A stretch of 64,000 nucleotides of DNA from Nitrospirales bacterium (lineage in GTDB: Bacteria; Nitrospirota; Nitrospiria; Nitrospirales; UBA8639). The notes below the pieces were generated by a model. That model was not told where the DNA came from and did not search any database. It saw only the letters and a program-made list of their open reading frames with translations. Below are positions 7,606-17,764 of the stretch, in pieces (positions within the stretch are counted from its first letter, which is position 1; every line of letters begins with the position of its first letter). The translations under genes were made by a program, and so were the position numbers. Location of the stretch: contig JAJDVY010000048.1 in assembly GCA_022825885.1 (NCBI GenBank), forward strand, positions 1 through 64,000, given 5' to 3'.

Positions 7606-8829
7606 TTACTGGACATCACCTTCCATTATTGCACCTCCACCGTCAGGTGGCGGTAGTTCGTCTAACAATTTTCGAGCAGCCTGAGCCAACTCTTGCTTGC
7701 CTTGTTCCGTTGCTAATTCAAAGGTGCGTTGAAAGTCGGCACGTGCCTTTTTGTACTCTCCAATTTCTTTATTGGCGATTCCCCTGTTGCAGTAGGCTTC
7801 GGCATATTGTGGATTGATGTCGATAGCTTCATTGAAATCCGTAATCGCATTCTCGTGCCTATCAAGCATGCCCTTGGCGGTTCCCCGGTTGTAGTAGGCT
7901 GCGGCAAATTGTGGATTGAGGTGAATTGCCCGGTCACAGTCGGCAATTGCGTCATGGTGCAAACCAAGGGCAAGTTTGGCGGCTCCTCTGTTGTAGTAGG
8001 CTGCGGCAAATTGTGGATTGAGGTGAATTGCCCGGTCGCAGTCGGCAATTGCGTCACGGTACAAGCCAAGGGTAAATTTGGCGTTTCCTCTATTGTTGTA
8101 GGCGTCAGCCTCTTGCGGGTCGCTGCGGATTGCCTTGTCATAATGCTTGATTGCTTCTTCGTATTCGCCCTTGTCTTGAAAGGTTAAACCGATATAAAAC
8201 TCGGTATAGGCGGGCTGGTGTTTTTTCTGATTTTGGATGTAACCGAAAATATCGTTGTAAATGGTATACTTCGTAATGCCATGGTATTTTCTCAGGTAGT
8301 CTAAAGTAGGCTGTTTCATCTCTTTGGGAATCGGGATAACGGCATAATCCTCTTCGTCGAGATAACCCTTTGGGGATTGAAAAAAGATGCTTTTCTGCGA
8401 GATGACCCGATTGTTCAAATTTTTCTTTGGAGAGGTGATTATCCCTTGGTTGGATTTTTTGTTTAAGAGGATAAGCCTACCATCTTCGTAGGGTAAGATA
8501 TCGCAGGCAAAGAATAACGCTATGAGATAATCTGTGGTGAAGTCGATGAGATTGGTTTTGCCTCCGTAATGTTGCAGTTCAGTAAGTACGTCGGTTTCGT
8601 CGGTAAAATCGGTATAGTTTTTTACGTATTTCAGCATTTCTTTTTGGGCTATTTGAATGTCAAATTCCTCCGCTTCAATTTCATCTGCGTACTCTCGGTA
8701 AAGCGTGGATGCAATCTTGTCATATTGTTTTGGTTCGCCCCTATAGATGTACTCGCCTTGCGCGGATTTTTCTCTAATCCTTTGGAGCAGGTTTTGTACT
8801 TTTGAGTCGTCGGTTTCAGGTTCGCTCAT
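7606..8829 (-). CDS. FRG-domain protein with C-terminal TPR repeats
   Basis: A 407-residue protein. Residues about 25-130 form an FRG domain, named for the Phe-Arg-Gly core; here the core reads YIYRGEPKQYDKIASTLYRE, followed by TELQHYGGKTNLIDFTTDY. The C-terminal half holds about five TPR units (repeated AAYYNRGTAK and DAIADCDRAIHLNPQ), two of them nearly identical and so recently duplicated. FRG domains are common in defence islands and their activity is unclear. The start codon overlaps the stop of the methylase pseudogene as ATGA, so this gene was translationally coupled to it and probably belongs to the same defence system. Confidence 0.85.
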   Translation of the reverse strand: MSEPETDDSKVQNLLQRIREKSAQGEYIYRGEPKQYDKIASTLYREYADEIEAEEFDIQIAQKEMLKYVKNYTDFTDETDVLTELQHYGGKTNLIDFTTDYLIALFFACDILPYEDGRLILLNKKSNQGIITSPKKNLNNRVISQKSIFFQSPKGYLDEEDYAVIPIPKEMKQPTLDYLRKYHGITKYTIYNDIFGYIQNQKKHQPAYTEFYIGLTFQDKGEYEEAIKHYDKAIRSDPQEADAYNNRGNAKFTLGLYRDAIADCDRAIHLNPQFAAAYYNRGAAKLALGLHHDAIADCDRAIHLNPQFAAAYYNRGTAKGMLDRHENAITDFNEAIDINPQYAEAYCNRGIANKEIGEYKKARADFQRTFELATEQGKQELAQAARKLLDELPPPDGGGAIMEGDVQ

Positions 8830-9538
8830 TTCTGTTTCTCGATAATCGCAATCTCTTCAGGGGTTAGTTGATAGAGTTTAGACACCAGCCGGTCGATTTC
8901 TGCTTCCTGTCCGGTGGTGTCTGCTTTCGGGTTGGCGGTTTTGGCCTTCAGGATGCGGTCAACCAAGCGGATGAACGGGTGCTGCTCGGCGGCGGGGATG
9001 TCGGGGATGGGGATGGTTTCCACTGAAATACTAAACCACCGGGTTACGCCCATTCCAGAAGTAACGGCTGTGTTCCTCATAAACCAAGTTATCAGGTTAG
9101 AGTTGAGTATGGCGCATAGATATTTGATTGACTGCCCAGACACCAATAAACAGTGTTGACGCAGAACATTTCATTCTCGTCATAGGAAAAGCGCCCTTCC
9201 TCTGTAAGATCCATCCAGAACAGCTTTTCCTTGGTGAATTCCTCGTAGTAGGCGCAGTTGCGGAGGTTATACGGTGTCTTGCCTTTGTCCTGTCGTCTTT
9301 TCAGTTGGGGATAGAACCTGTTCAAATGGTTTTTGATAGCGGGGTAGTCGTCAATGTTGACGGCGGGAATACCGCCATACCCATTATGCGTGTCAATCAA
9401 GTATAGATTGGCCCATTTTGCCCGGTAGCGCTGAATGTCCCTGCCGCGTAGCACCGGCTTGATGATTTCAGCGGACTTGCGGTTTGTGGCAATCAACGCC
9501 TCTTTGGTCTCGTCGTCGATGATGAAGGCGGAAGGTGG
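8826..9538 (-). pseudogene. C-terminal part of the disrupted Eco57I-like methylase (specificity region)
   Basis: This is the continuation of the methylase whose N-terminal part is 10563-13173. After the insertion element the frame resumes with AFIIDDETKEALIATNRKSA and RGRDIQRYRAKW, the usual start of the target-recognition region in type IIG enzymes. Near 9146-9148 the frame breaks. Adding one base there joins NTVYW to VSGQSIKYLCAILNS, an expected continuation, so one G appears to be missing (true mutation or sequencing error). The last part ends ELTPEEIAIIEKQK-like and overlaps the FRG gene start. Confidence 0.8.
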
Positions 9539-10523
9539 ATTCACATTTGAAGTGCAACAGATGGTTTCTAAACACCTCGGCGGGGGTCTGATAGTCGAGG
9601 CACTTGCGTGGAGTATTATTGTACGCTTGGACGAGGCGTGTAAAGCGCTCGTCCGACAGAGTTGCCAAGTCGGTCTTGCGGGGCAAGGTCCGGCGCAGCC
9701 GCCCAATGGCATTTTCGATGCCGCCTTTTTGCCAGGGCGAGTAGGTGTCACAGAAGAACGTCTCGAGGCCGAGCGCATGGAGGTCGTGATGGCGGGCGAA
9801 TTCGGTGCCGTTATCGAAGGTAACCGTTTGGCGCCACGTGGGGGGCAAGGGAGCCAAGAGGGTGGCGATGGCGTGGGCGATGGGCGCGGCGGCTTTGCCG
9901 GGCGGGCGAGCAGCGAGCAGCAAGCGGGACTGGCGTTCTTGGAGGGTCAGGAGGGCTTGGCCGTAGGTCCGGAACAGCATCAGATCGGCCTCCCAATGGC
10001 CGGGGGTCTGGCGCGTGGCGACCTCGTCCGGTCGCTCGGTCAGGGGGCGGCGCTGGGTGATGCAGCGGGCGGCGCTACTCCGTTTCCGCCGTCGCCGGCC
10101 GCGCTTGGTTTTGGCTTGGGGCAAGTAGTGCCGCCACGAGTAGTCTTTTGTGCGGGCGATTTGGGCATAAATAAAGCGATAGATCGTTTCGTGCGAAACG
10201 CCTGGCTGGGCGGGCGCCTGGGCAAGGCGGCCAGCTACCTGTTGCGGGGACCAGCCTTGTTGAAGCCGGGCTAGGACCGTGGCGCGGAGGTCGGGATCGC
10301 GGGCCAGCTTGGAGCCCTGCCAGCGCCGGGCCCGGGCCTGCTGGTCGGCATAGCCGGGGTGGTAGCCCTGGGGGCGAGCCGCATTGCGTTTCAGTTCTCG
10401 AGCCACGGTCGATGGCGCGCGATCCAAAGTTGCCGCGATTTGGCGGATCGAGTGTCCCGTGGTGTGTAAGTAGGCCATTTGACAGCGGGCTTCAAGGGTG
10501 AGATGTGTGTATGAGCGTCCCAT
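9468..10523 (-). CDS. IS30-family transposase
   Basis: About 350 residues with an N-terminal helix-turn-helix (HSIRQIAATLDRAPSTVARELKRN) and a DDE integrase domain. The three catalytic positions fit HWEADL, TFDNGTEF and KGGIENAIGRLRR. The reading frame has no stop inside the element. It runs through the left inverted repeat and about 70 bases into the methylase, so the last 24 or so residues come from the host gene. Translation starts at ATG 10523, just inside the right inverted repeat. Confidence 0.93.
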   Translation of the reverse strand: MGRSYTHLTLEARCQMAYLHTTGHSIRQIAATLDRAPSTVARELKRNAARPQGYHPGYADQQARARRWQGSKLARDPDLRATVLARLQQGWSPQQVAGRLAQAPAQPGVSHETIYRFIYAQIARTKDYSWRHYLPQAKTKRGRRRRKRSSAARCITQRRPLTERPDEVATRQTPGHWEADLMLFRTYGQALLTLQERQSRLLLAARPPGKAAAPIAHAIATLLAPLPPTWRQTVTFDNGTEFARHHDLHALGLETFFCDTYSPWQKGGIENAIGRLRRTLPRKTDLATLSDERFTRLVQAYNNTPRKCLDYQTPAEVFRNHLLHFKCESTFRLHHRRRDQRGVDCHKPQVR

Positions 10524-10562
10524 GGCAACACCTTAACAAAGTGTTGCACTTCGTTTGTGAAT
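9539..10562 (-). mobile_element. IS30-family insertion sequence inside the methylase gene
   Basis: About 1024 bp. Inverted repeats of 21 bp with three mismatches lie at 9539-9559 and 10542-10562; both ends read ATTCAC outward to inward and share GAAGTGCAACA. One transposase gene fills the element. It interrupts the methylase in the linker before the target-recognition domain. I could not define a target duplication with confidence by eye. Confidence 0.9.
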
Positions 10563-13173
10563 TTAGGGGATTGTAGCCGGTCTTGATGCCGTAGTTGATG
10601 GATACGTCCCACTCTTTCAGAGGCGTGCCGGCAGCCTCGATCTTGTCCATAATGGATTGTTCTATGGTGGAAAGCGTGCTCCAGGGTTTTTCTCCTTGCG
10701 GTTGAAACGTTCCCCAGTAATGCTCGGCAGGTGGGAAATCTTTTTCGGACATATGGTCCATATCCACCGCCCGTCCGGTTTCACCGTGTTTGCCGTGACG
10801 CGCGATCAGGATACTGCTGTCAACGATGGCGCTTTCAAAAATGTCTTTACCCAATTCAATCAGGCGTAGCGTCGTATGGTTGTCTGAGAAGTAGCGGCGG
10901 GTGCCTTTGCCGTATTCTGCTTTCAGCCAACTGTTGGACGTGATGTAGGCAAGGAGACCGGAGGGCATCAGCAGTTGGCAGCCTTTTTCATAGAAAAGCT
11001 GGTAAACGTCGCCGGTGCGGGCGAAGGTGGTAAAGCCGGCGTCCTTATAGAGCCGCCCCAGTTCACCGCCGTTTTTCTGAAGTGCAACATACGGCGGATT
11101 GCCGATTGTCACGTCAAAACCCTGCTTTTCATGGAACACTTCCGAGAAATACACTTCAAAGTCAAAGTCCTTGTGTCCGTTCGTCATTTGGCTGATGAGG
11201 TCGTCAATCTGTTTTTTGTGTTTCTGCTTTTTGACGGCGCTGATTTCGTTAAAATACAAGGGTTTTAATACTTCGAGTTTCTTCAATGACTTGTGATTGA
11301 AAAGCTTGTTTACGCCCAAAAGAGAATTACCGCAGACGATCTTGTAATCCAGATTCGGCAATGGCTGGATGCTTTCGCGTTCTTCTTCGTCCACGACAAG
11401 CGACAGCCACAGGCGGAGCTTGGCGATTTCCACCGCTCCCGAATCAATATCCACGCCATATAGACAGTTTTGAATCGCATGGCGTTTAAAATCGTACGGT
11501 GTGCGGTTTTCATTCTCATTGACGTGCGGCGTCAGGGTGCCTCTTGCCCTGATGATTTCATTCATCATTCCCACCACAAACGCGCCTGAACCGACGGCCG
11601 GGTCACAGACGCGGACGCTGGCCAGTTTTTCATCGATACGCGATGCGTTGGCGCGGACACTCTCCGGGAGTTTGAATGCATAACGGTCGGTTTCCCGTCC
11701 TTCATTGACCACGCGGCGTTCGTGCTCAACAACGGACTCCCCATGGCGTATCAGTGTCTCAATGTCCTTTTTGTCTATAAGAGATTGCCGGCGATGCTCG
11801 ATGGTCAGATCAAGCTGTTCTTTTTTGGATTCGTTCCCGAATATCGCCATCTGGTGATCGCCAATTGTTTCATAAGCCACTATTCCGGGATTGAATTCCC
11901 CGTACAGATATTCAATCAGGCTTTCCTGACACATGTAATGGACGATCTCGCGGGGAGTGTAGTAGGTGCCTTTGGATTTGCGATTTTTGATCTCAAGAAG
12001 GTTCTCAAAGACTTTTCCGAGCATCTCCGGATCAACCGCCACTTCTTTTTCAAGTGGCTCGTCCTCCTTGACCGTAAAGTTGTAGCGGTCAAAAACGTCA
12101 AGAATGCCGTCACCGACGTCGCCTTCTTTTGTCTTGCGGTCGTTCGAGAACAGCTCATCTGGCAAAAGGATTTCCGTTTCTATCCAGTCGTAATCATTGA
12201 TCGGATCGAACAATCCCCCGTTCAGGAAAGGAATCCGGCAATCAAAACGGCTGTAATAATCACCTGGGCGTTCCAGACGCAGGGCTTCGTAAAACAGGGG
12301 CTCTAGAATATCGTTGAAAAAGTTTTTGTAGTCGCCGTGTTTCTTATCGAACAGTTCTCGCAGGAAGTGCTTTGAACCACTCCCCCACAAACGGCCGCGC
12401 TGGACCCCAAACCACCCTTTCTTTTGCAGGAAGTAGAGAAAGACGATCTGCCCCAGGAGCTTTTTGGCGAAATCGACCACGCTGACTTGTTTGTTTCTAA
12501 ACTCGACTCGTATCTTTTGTTCCTTTCCCACGATTCTATCCAGGTCCTCTTGGAGCCGCACGAACAGGTCGCGGTATTTCTCAAAGAACTCTGTGGTGGC
12601 TTTCTCAACGCTGAAGGCGTCTTCCAGGTCCTTGAGTGTCGGTTGTCCTTCGTCGTCCAACAGAAGTGGAAGAAGGCGGCTTTGGGCTGTGTGGCTGGTT
12701 TCGTTCTTGCCGACTAAAAAGGAGTAGCGGCGGGCAGAAGTAAATTCTTCTTTTACTTTGCCTTTTTCATTGAACCTGTACTCCATTTTGATGAACGAGA
12801 ATCGCCAATCCTCGCCGTCCGGTGCGACGAATGCCACCAGCGCCGCGTCTTTCAGCACGCCGCCTCGACTGCCTTTCAGGTACTTGGCAATAAAATTTCT
12901 CTGCTTGGTCCTGGCGCGTTCCAGGACGGTTTCTTTTTGCAGATGGACGACGAGAATATCAAAAAGCTTCTCGTCCGAGCCTTTATACTTGCCTATACGC
13001 TCGACCAGTTTGATTGAGTCTTGAAAATCAGAAAAGATGTACTGGCCTTTGTAGGTGAACGGCGCTTCCTCAACGTGATTGAGTAGATTTTTGATCAAAG
13101 ACACAAAACGTTCCTTGTTAAAGGAACTTTGGAGCGTTTCCCGCAACAGTCTTTGAGCAGCGACTCTATCCAT
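10563..13173 (-). pseudogene. N-terminal and catalytic part of Eco57I-like DNA methylase, truncated by IS30
   Basis: About 870 residues of a large type IIG-like adenine methyltransferase. The SAM motif VCDPAVGSGAFVVGMMNEII and the catalytic TIGNPPYVAL (NPPY, N6-adenine type) are intact. The region before them may hold a nuclease or helical domain; the segment near DEKLFDILVVHLQKETVLERARTKQ is conserved in proteins of this type, as far as I recall. The reading frame continues into the insertion and stops at 10492, so a stable truncated protein lacking the DNA-recognition part could still be made. The gene lies 85 bases after the Fic gene in the same operon. Confidence 0.85.
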
Positions 13174-13258
13174 TATTCACTGATGAGATATTCGGATAAG
13201 ATGATTTCTCTCGGTCCGAACGTGCGCGCGCGGATAATACCCTTATTGCTACCCTTAT

Positions 13259-14320
13259 TTAAGCGTTACTACCCTTATTCTTGCAGAAACGCCAGCGAGC
13301 CCCCGGCCCTCGGCCCGTGCATGCCATGTCGCCGGATTTCTTCAATTCGGCCAGGAGGGTGCGAATCCATTCTCGGCCGACACCGGGGCAGGCGCGTTCC
13401 AGGTCGCTCAGACGAAATTCGTCCGGTTGTGCACGAATGGCGGCGAGCACCCGCTCGGATTTGGCGCCCCGCGGGGCTTTGATCTGTCCAGCGCGTTCTT
13501 CCAACTCGACGTACGCGCGGCGGATGGTCGCGAGCAGAAAATTGAACCAAGGCATCGGTTCGTGTTTGCCGTCGTGCCAGCGAGCGGAGCTGAGCCGGAG
13601 GTATTCGTAGTAGTCCTCCCGAGATTCCTCGATGAGGCGTTCCAGGCTGATGTAGCGACCAACCTCGTAGCCGTGCTGATAGAGTGCCAGTAGCGTGAAC
13701 AGCCGGGACACGCGGCCGTTGCCGTCCCGGAATGGATGAATGCAGAGAAAATCCAGGACGAGAGCGGAGATGGCGATAAGCGGCGGGACATTTTCCTGAT
13801 CGATGGCGTGTTGGTAACGCCAGCAGAGTTCTTCGACGGCCCCAGGCGTCTCCTTGGCCTTCACACAGCGAAACCGGACCACCGGAGCTTGTCCTGGCGG
13901 GAATTCCATGATTTCGTTATCGACTCGTTTGAATTGGCCCGCGTCACCGCTTGTGGATTGGCAAAGGGCATGCAGGCGTTGCAAGGTATCCGGCGTGATG
14001 GAAAGATCGGCGTGGTGGGAGTGAATCTTGTTCAAGGCGCGGCGATAGTCTTGAACTTCCTGCTCTGAGCGGTCACGGGGTTTCGATTGGCCGAGCACCA
14101 ACGGGTACAGACGAGCCGGGGCGACCGTCACCCCCTCAATGCGGTTGGAGGATTCAGCGCTCTGAATGATGGCCGTATCGCGGAGTGCTTTGAGGGCTTG
14201 GGGTGACTGCCGCGTGAATAAAGCCTGTTTTCCCTTCGCCTCGGCGATATCGTTGAGCAGCCACACCGTGCTCATGGGTATGGCATGGTCGCGCAGGCGG
14301 TTGTTGCGGAACGAATTCAT
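13259..14320 (-). CDS. Fic-family AMP transferase (class II, N-terminal inhibitory motif)
   Basis: A 353-residue protein with the complete Fic motif HPFRDGNGRVSR (catalytic His, anion-binding GNGR). The N-terminal SAESSNRIEGV matches the inhibitory helix motif (S/T)xxxE(G/N), so it should be self-inhibited. The middle contains the usual Fic_N region, and the C-terminus a winged-helix-like segment (FRLSDLERACPGVGREWIRTLLAELKKSG). Its ATG overlaps the stop codon of the helicase gene as ATGA, showing coupling. In this context it probably modifies a component of the defence system or a host target, which is an inference. Confidence 0.92.
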   Translation of the reverse strand: MNSFRNNRLRDHAIPMSTVWLLNDIAEAKGKQALFTRQSPQALKALRDTAIIQSAESSNRIEGVTVAPARLYPLVLGQSKPRDRSEQEVQDYRRALNKIHSHHADLSITPDTLQRLHALCQSTSGDAGQFKRVDNEIMEFPPGQAPVVRFRCVKAKETPGAVEELCWRYQHAIDQENVPPLIAISALVLDFLCIHPFRDGNGRVSRLFTLLALYQHGYEVGRYISLERLIEESREDYYEYLRLSSARWHDGKHEPMPWFNFLLATIRRAYVELEERAGQIKAPRGAKSERVLAAIRAQPDEFRLSDLERACPGVGREWIRTLLAELKKSGDMACTGRGPGARWRFCKNKGSNA

Positions 14321-17300
14321 TGTTCTGCTTCGCCAATCAGATATTCGGATAAAATGACTTCCCTCGGACCGGCGAGGTGGGCGGCACTTTCCACGATGTG
14401 ACTTTCCAGAAATTCGTCAGGGACGTTCTTTTGGAGAAGCGCGAGCACCTTGAGCGGGTTTGGCTGTCCTGTTTTGGATTCTTTTGCCAAGGCCTTGAGT
14501 ACGGTCTTGGCCGTCTGCTTCGGCAATGCGCCTTCTTCAAGCCGATTCATCACCCGTTTGAGATATACTTCCTGCGCTTCGGTATATTGGCGAAAGTCTC
14601 TGACCGCCTTGAGAAATTTGAGCACTTGTATGGCACTGTCGCTGCCGCCGCGCGGAGCTTTGAGTTCCACGTCTTCTTCGGTTGTTGCAAAGACGAATGC
14701 CTGCTTGTTTTTCTCGAGTTTGTCATAGAAGTCGGGAGGCAGTTTTTCACGCGGCGTTTTCGCTTCGGATTCAAGCTGCCCGGCCGCCCGGATCAAATCG
14801 ACTTCTTCCGATTGGTCCTTGCCGACAATGTAAAACTTCTGAAGTTTTCCTTTTCTGAAGTAAGTCAGTAACTGGTTTTTTTTGCCTCCGTATTTCCTGG
14901 CCGTTCGTGCCTTTTTCGGTAGTCGCTTGATTGTTTCAAACAAATCAGGATTGTTATCTCGGATGCCCCGGATAACTTGCAGGTACTTCAGTTCACTTTC
15001 CTCGCCATCGTCTTCACCGGTAATGGTCTTTCTGGAAATCAGGCGGTTGAACAACTCGTGTGACTCGACATCCTCACCTTCGGTCAGCAACCGCGCATCG
15101 GCACCCAACAGCGTGATAAACGCGTGGATTTTGGCCTCCGCTGCCTCTTTGAGTTTTATCTGTTCGTTGGACTGTTCGGTCGGGAAGAAGTTGAAACTGT
15201 AAATTCTATCAAACTCCGTATCCACGCGGTTAATACGGCCCACCCGCTGCATCAGACGGGTTGGATTCCATGGAATGTCGTAGTTGATAACCACGTTTGA
15301 GCGGTGCAGGTTCACGCCTTCGGACAATACCTCCGTCGTGATGAGAATCCTGTATTCGTCTTTGGTGGTACGGGTGCGGGCGTCGAAGTTTTCAATCACC
15401 GTTTTTCGGACGTTCACGCCGGATGTGCCGGTGAAGGCAAGAACCTCATGGGGGAAGTGATCCTCCAGTTTCTTTGCCAGATAGTTCGCGGTTTCCCCGG
15501 ATTCGGTAAACACGATCAACTTGTTTTCTTTCAGGACGGGGCGGGAAGAAAGCATATCGACACAAGCAAGCAGTTTGGGATCACGCGTCACCTTGAGCCA
15601 CATTGTCTGTATTTCATTCAGGGTTTTCAGGTCGTTCTCCAGGTCTTTCCTTAGTTCGTCATTGAAATCTTCAGCCGGATACTTTCTGGCTCTGTCGCTC
15701 TCAAGCAGTTGTCGGATGGCCTCTTCATCAGGATCGTTGTCCAAAAGCTCGAAGATTTTATTTGTGTATTTTTTGCTGATGTACACGTTGCCGTTATCAA
15801 GTTCTCTCAGAAATCGTTCGTGAATTGAAATGAAGCGGGCAATCGAGTTCCGGAACGCGTAAAAACTGCTGTCCAGCCGTTTGACCAGCAGGATTTTTAT
15901 GAAGCGTCCCATGTTCTTTTGGGCCTGTATCTCCGACTGGTCGGGAGTGTCTTCCCCCGTGTAATAGAGCATGGGCGTATACCGTGCGTATTTGAGCCTT
16001 TGTGTGAGGAACTCGACGGTCCGGTTGAAGATGTCATTTTCTTTCCCGTTCAACTGGTAGAACAGAGGTTCGGGGTCTTCCACCGCCGGGAAGCTGAGAT
16101 TTTGGTTGTTCAGGTCGTCGGCAAAGTAGTTTTCGATTTCTTTCCTTGTTCTTCTAACCATCAGGTACTTCAAAATGGACGTGCGAATCCGGTGCGCGTT
16201 TTCTCTGGCGGTCCGCATGTATCCTGTGCGCTCTTCTTGCCTGTCGAATTGCCTGATCCTCTTTTCGAGGTTGCCAAAGAACTCTTCGAGATTGGTGACG
16301 TTCGGGATCGTGCTTTTCTTTACGTTCTGAAACAGCTTGATCTGGCTCAGGATATCTTTAGGGGAATTATTGAATGGGGTTGCCGTGACCAGCACGACCC
16401 TTTTGCCCCTGCAGATCTGCGCGATCTTTTCGTAGGTGACGTTTGATTCGGTTCTGAAACGATGCGCCTCGTCGATGAAGACGTTTTTGTATTTTTCCGC
16501 ACCGTGCCGGATGCGTTGGTCCAATTTGCCCAGCGATTCAAAATCTGCAGGCACGCGAAAATCCGAAAAGACGTTACGCCACGAGCCGGGGTTCGCCTGA
16601 TCCAACAGCACGGGTGGGGCCAGAACCAACGTTCGACCGTCGAGCCGGCTTGCCAGCATGGCGGAAACGTAGGTTTTTCCAAGGCCTACTACGTCTGAAA
16701 TGAATACCCCGCCGTATTCATCCAGAATCTTCTTTGCGTTCAGGACGGCCTGCTCCTGGTATTCGAGTCGCTTGAATTCTTCGGGGAGGTAGCCGGACGT
16801 GACTTCATCGGTTTGATAGAGATCGTCCTTGAAATACTCGTAGAGAAATTTCAGGTAGAGTTCGTAGGGGGTGATCGTGTCGTTCAGCCACGTCTTTTCC
16901 TTGATGGTCTCAATGTATTTGTTTTTCACGTCAACGGCGTTTTCCCAAAGTTCCTCAAACTTTGTCCTGGCGAATTCGTAGTCTGCACGGCTTTTCAATT
17001 CCACGTTGAATTCAAGGTTATCCACCAACCCTGATTGCGTGAAGTTGCTGGAACCGGTAATGACTCTGCCTGCGTCCCTGTCTTTCTTATCGAAGGTCAT
17101 GATGTACAGCTTGGCATGGATGGTCTCCGTTGGATACGCCTTGATTTCAAGCTTTCCGTTTTGCAGCCACTCCAGAAATGTCACCACTCCCTCTTCAACG
17201 TGCCTGCTGTCTTCGGCCCGAGTCATTTCATCGACGAGCAATCCGGAAAAATGTTCCTTGGTTTCTGCGTGGGAAAATTGCAACTCCGTCCGGCGCGCCT

Positions 17301-17523
17301 GTTTGATGAAGTCCAGGGTGCTCTTGTTTGTGCTGATGCCGATGAGGATTCGGATCTTTCTCGTTTTTTCCAGGGCCTGATAAAGTGCGTGGAACCCGCT
17401 TGTGTAGAAGTATCCGACGAGGACGTCGAAGCATTCGGTGTCCTTGATCAGTACCTTGAACCGCTCAAGGAGATTTTGCCCGTTTTCGTTTGTGATGAAC
17501 GTCAGGTCGGAATGAGGAGCCAT
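14317..17523 (-). CDS. PLD-like nuclease fused to SNF2-type helicase
   Basis: About 1068 residues. The N-terminal domain is phospholipase-D-like (HAKLYIMTFDKKDRDAGRVITGSSNFTQSG, the HxK...GSSN part of an HKD motif). It is followed by a superfamily 2 helicase: Walker A DVVGLGKTYVSAM, Walker B IDEAHRF, motif III VTATPFNN, and motif VI RLMQRVGRINRVD. The order nuclease-helicase recalls helicases linked to restriction-like defence systems; DISARM also carries both activities but on separate genes. The start at ATG 17523 is chosen because the PLD domain begins soon after; the frame is open upstream to 17658, whose 45 extra residues look non-native. It is the first gene of the operon. Confidence 0.9.
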   Translation of the reverse strand: MAPHSDLTFITNENGQNLLERFKVLIKDTECFDVLVGYFYTSGFHALYQALEKTRKIRILIGISTNKSTLDFIKQARRTELQFSHAETKEHFSGLLVDEMTRAEDSRHVEEGVVTFLEWLQNGKLEIKAYPTETIHAKLYIMTFDKKDRDAGRVITGSSNFTQSGLVDNLEFNVELKSRADYEFARTKFEELWENAVDVKNKYIETIKEKTWLNDTITPYELYLKFLYEYFKDDLYQTDEVTSGYLPEEFKRLEYQEQAVLNAKKILDEYGGVFISDVVGLGKTYVSAMLASRLDGRTLVLAPPVLLDQANPGSWRNVFSDFRVPADFESLGKLDQRIRHGAEKYKNVFIDEAHRFRTESNVTYEKIAQICRGKRVVLVTATPFNNSPKDILSQIKLFQNVKKSTIPNVTNLEEFFGNLEKRIRQFDRQEERTGYMRTARENAHRIRTSILKYLMVRRTRKEIENYFADDLNNQNLSFPAVEDPEPLFYQLNGKENDIFNRTVEFLTQRLKYARYTPMLYYTGEDTPDQSEIQAQKNMGRFIKILLVKRLDSSFYAFRNSIARFISIHERFLRELDNGNVYISKKYTNKIFELLDNDPDEEAIRQLLESDRARKYPAEDFNDELRKDLENDLKTLNEIQTMWLKVTRDPKLLACVDMLSSRPVLKENKLIVFTESGETANYLAKKLEDHFPHEVLAFTGTSGVNVRKTVIENFDARTRTTKDEYRILITTEVLSEGVNLHRSNVVINYDIPWNPTRLMQRVGRINRVDTEFDRIYSFNFFPTEQSNEQIKLKEAAEAKIHAFITLLGADARLLTEGEDVESHELFNRLISRKTITGEDDGEESELKYLQVIRGIRDNNPDLFETIKRLPKKARTARKYGGKKNQLLTYFRKGKLQKFYIVGKDQSEEVDLIRAAGQLESEAKTPREKLPPDFYDKLEKNKQAFVFATTEEDVELKAPRGGSDSAIQVLKFLKAVRDFRQYTEAQEVYLKRVMNRLEEGALPKQTAKTVLKALAKESKTGQPNPLKVLALLQKNVPDEFLESHIVESAAHLAGPREVILSEYLIGEAEQ

Positions 17524-17667
17524 CGTTGTTTCGTTCAATGATTGGGGGAAAGGTCGAGTCTGTCTACAGTGAGGCAGGTCGGGTTCGCGCGGTGTGTCCT
17601 GACGGTTAGTTGGTGCCGTGAAAACCGTCTGATGCGTTTTTCGTGACAGGGTGGACATTTCCGCACA

Positions 17668-17730
17668 TTTTGTACGTTTTGCACATTTTGTAATGTTTGC
17701 AAAGTTTTGTACAATATGTACATTTTGTAC
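17668..17730. promoter_or_regulatory. Iteron-like array of TTTTGTAC motifs upstream of the defence operon
   Basis: TTTTGTAC or TTTTGTAA occurs at 17668, 17686, 17705 and 17723, a spacing of 18, 19 and 18 bp, each unit preceded by ACA or AAG. A palindrome (TGTACAATATGTACA) overlaps the third and fourth unit. The array is 145-207 bases before the helicase start and in an AT-rich stretch, so it may bind a repeat-recognising regulator that controls the operon. Confidence 0.5.
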
Positions 17731-17764
17731 AATTCATGACAAATTTTACAATTCTTGTTGTTAC

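Noticed and set aside
9435-10274. A 279-residue plus-strand frame inside the IS element
   Set aside because: Opposite strand of the IS30 transposase; composition is glycine and valine rich with no known fold.
17668-17730. CRISPR array
   Set aside because: Units are only eight conserved bases with 10-base intervals, no spacers and no cas genes nearby.
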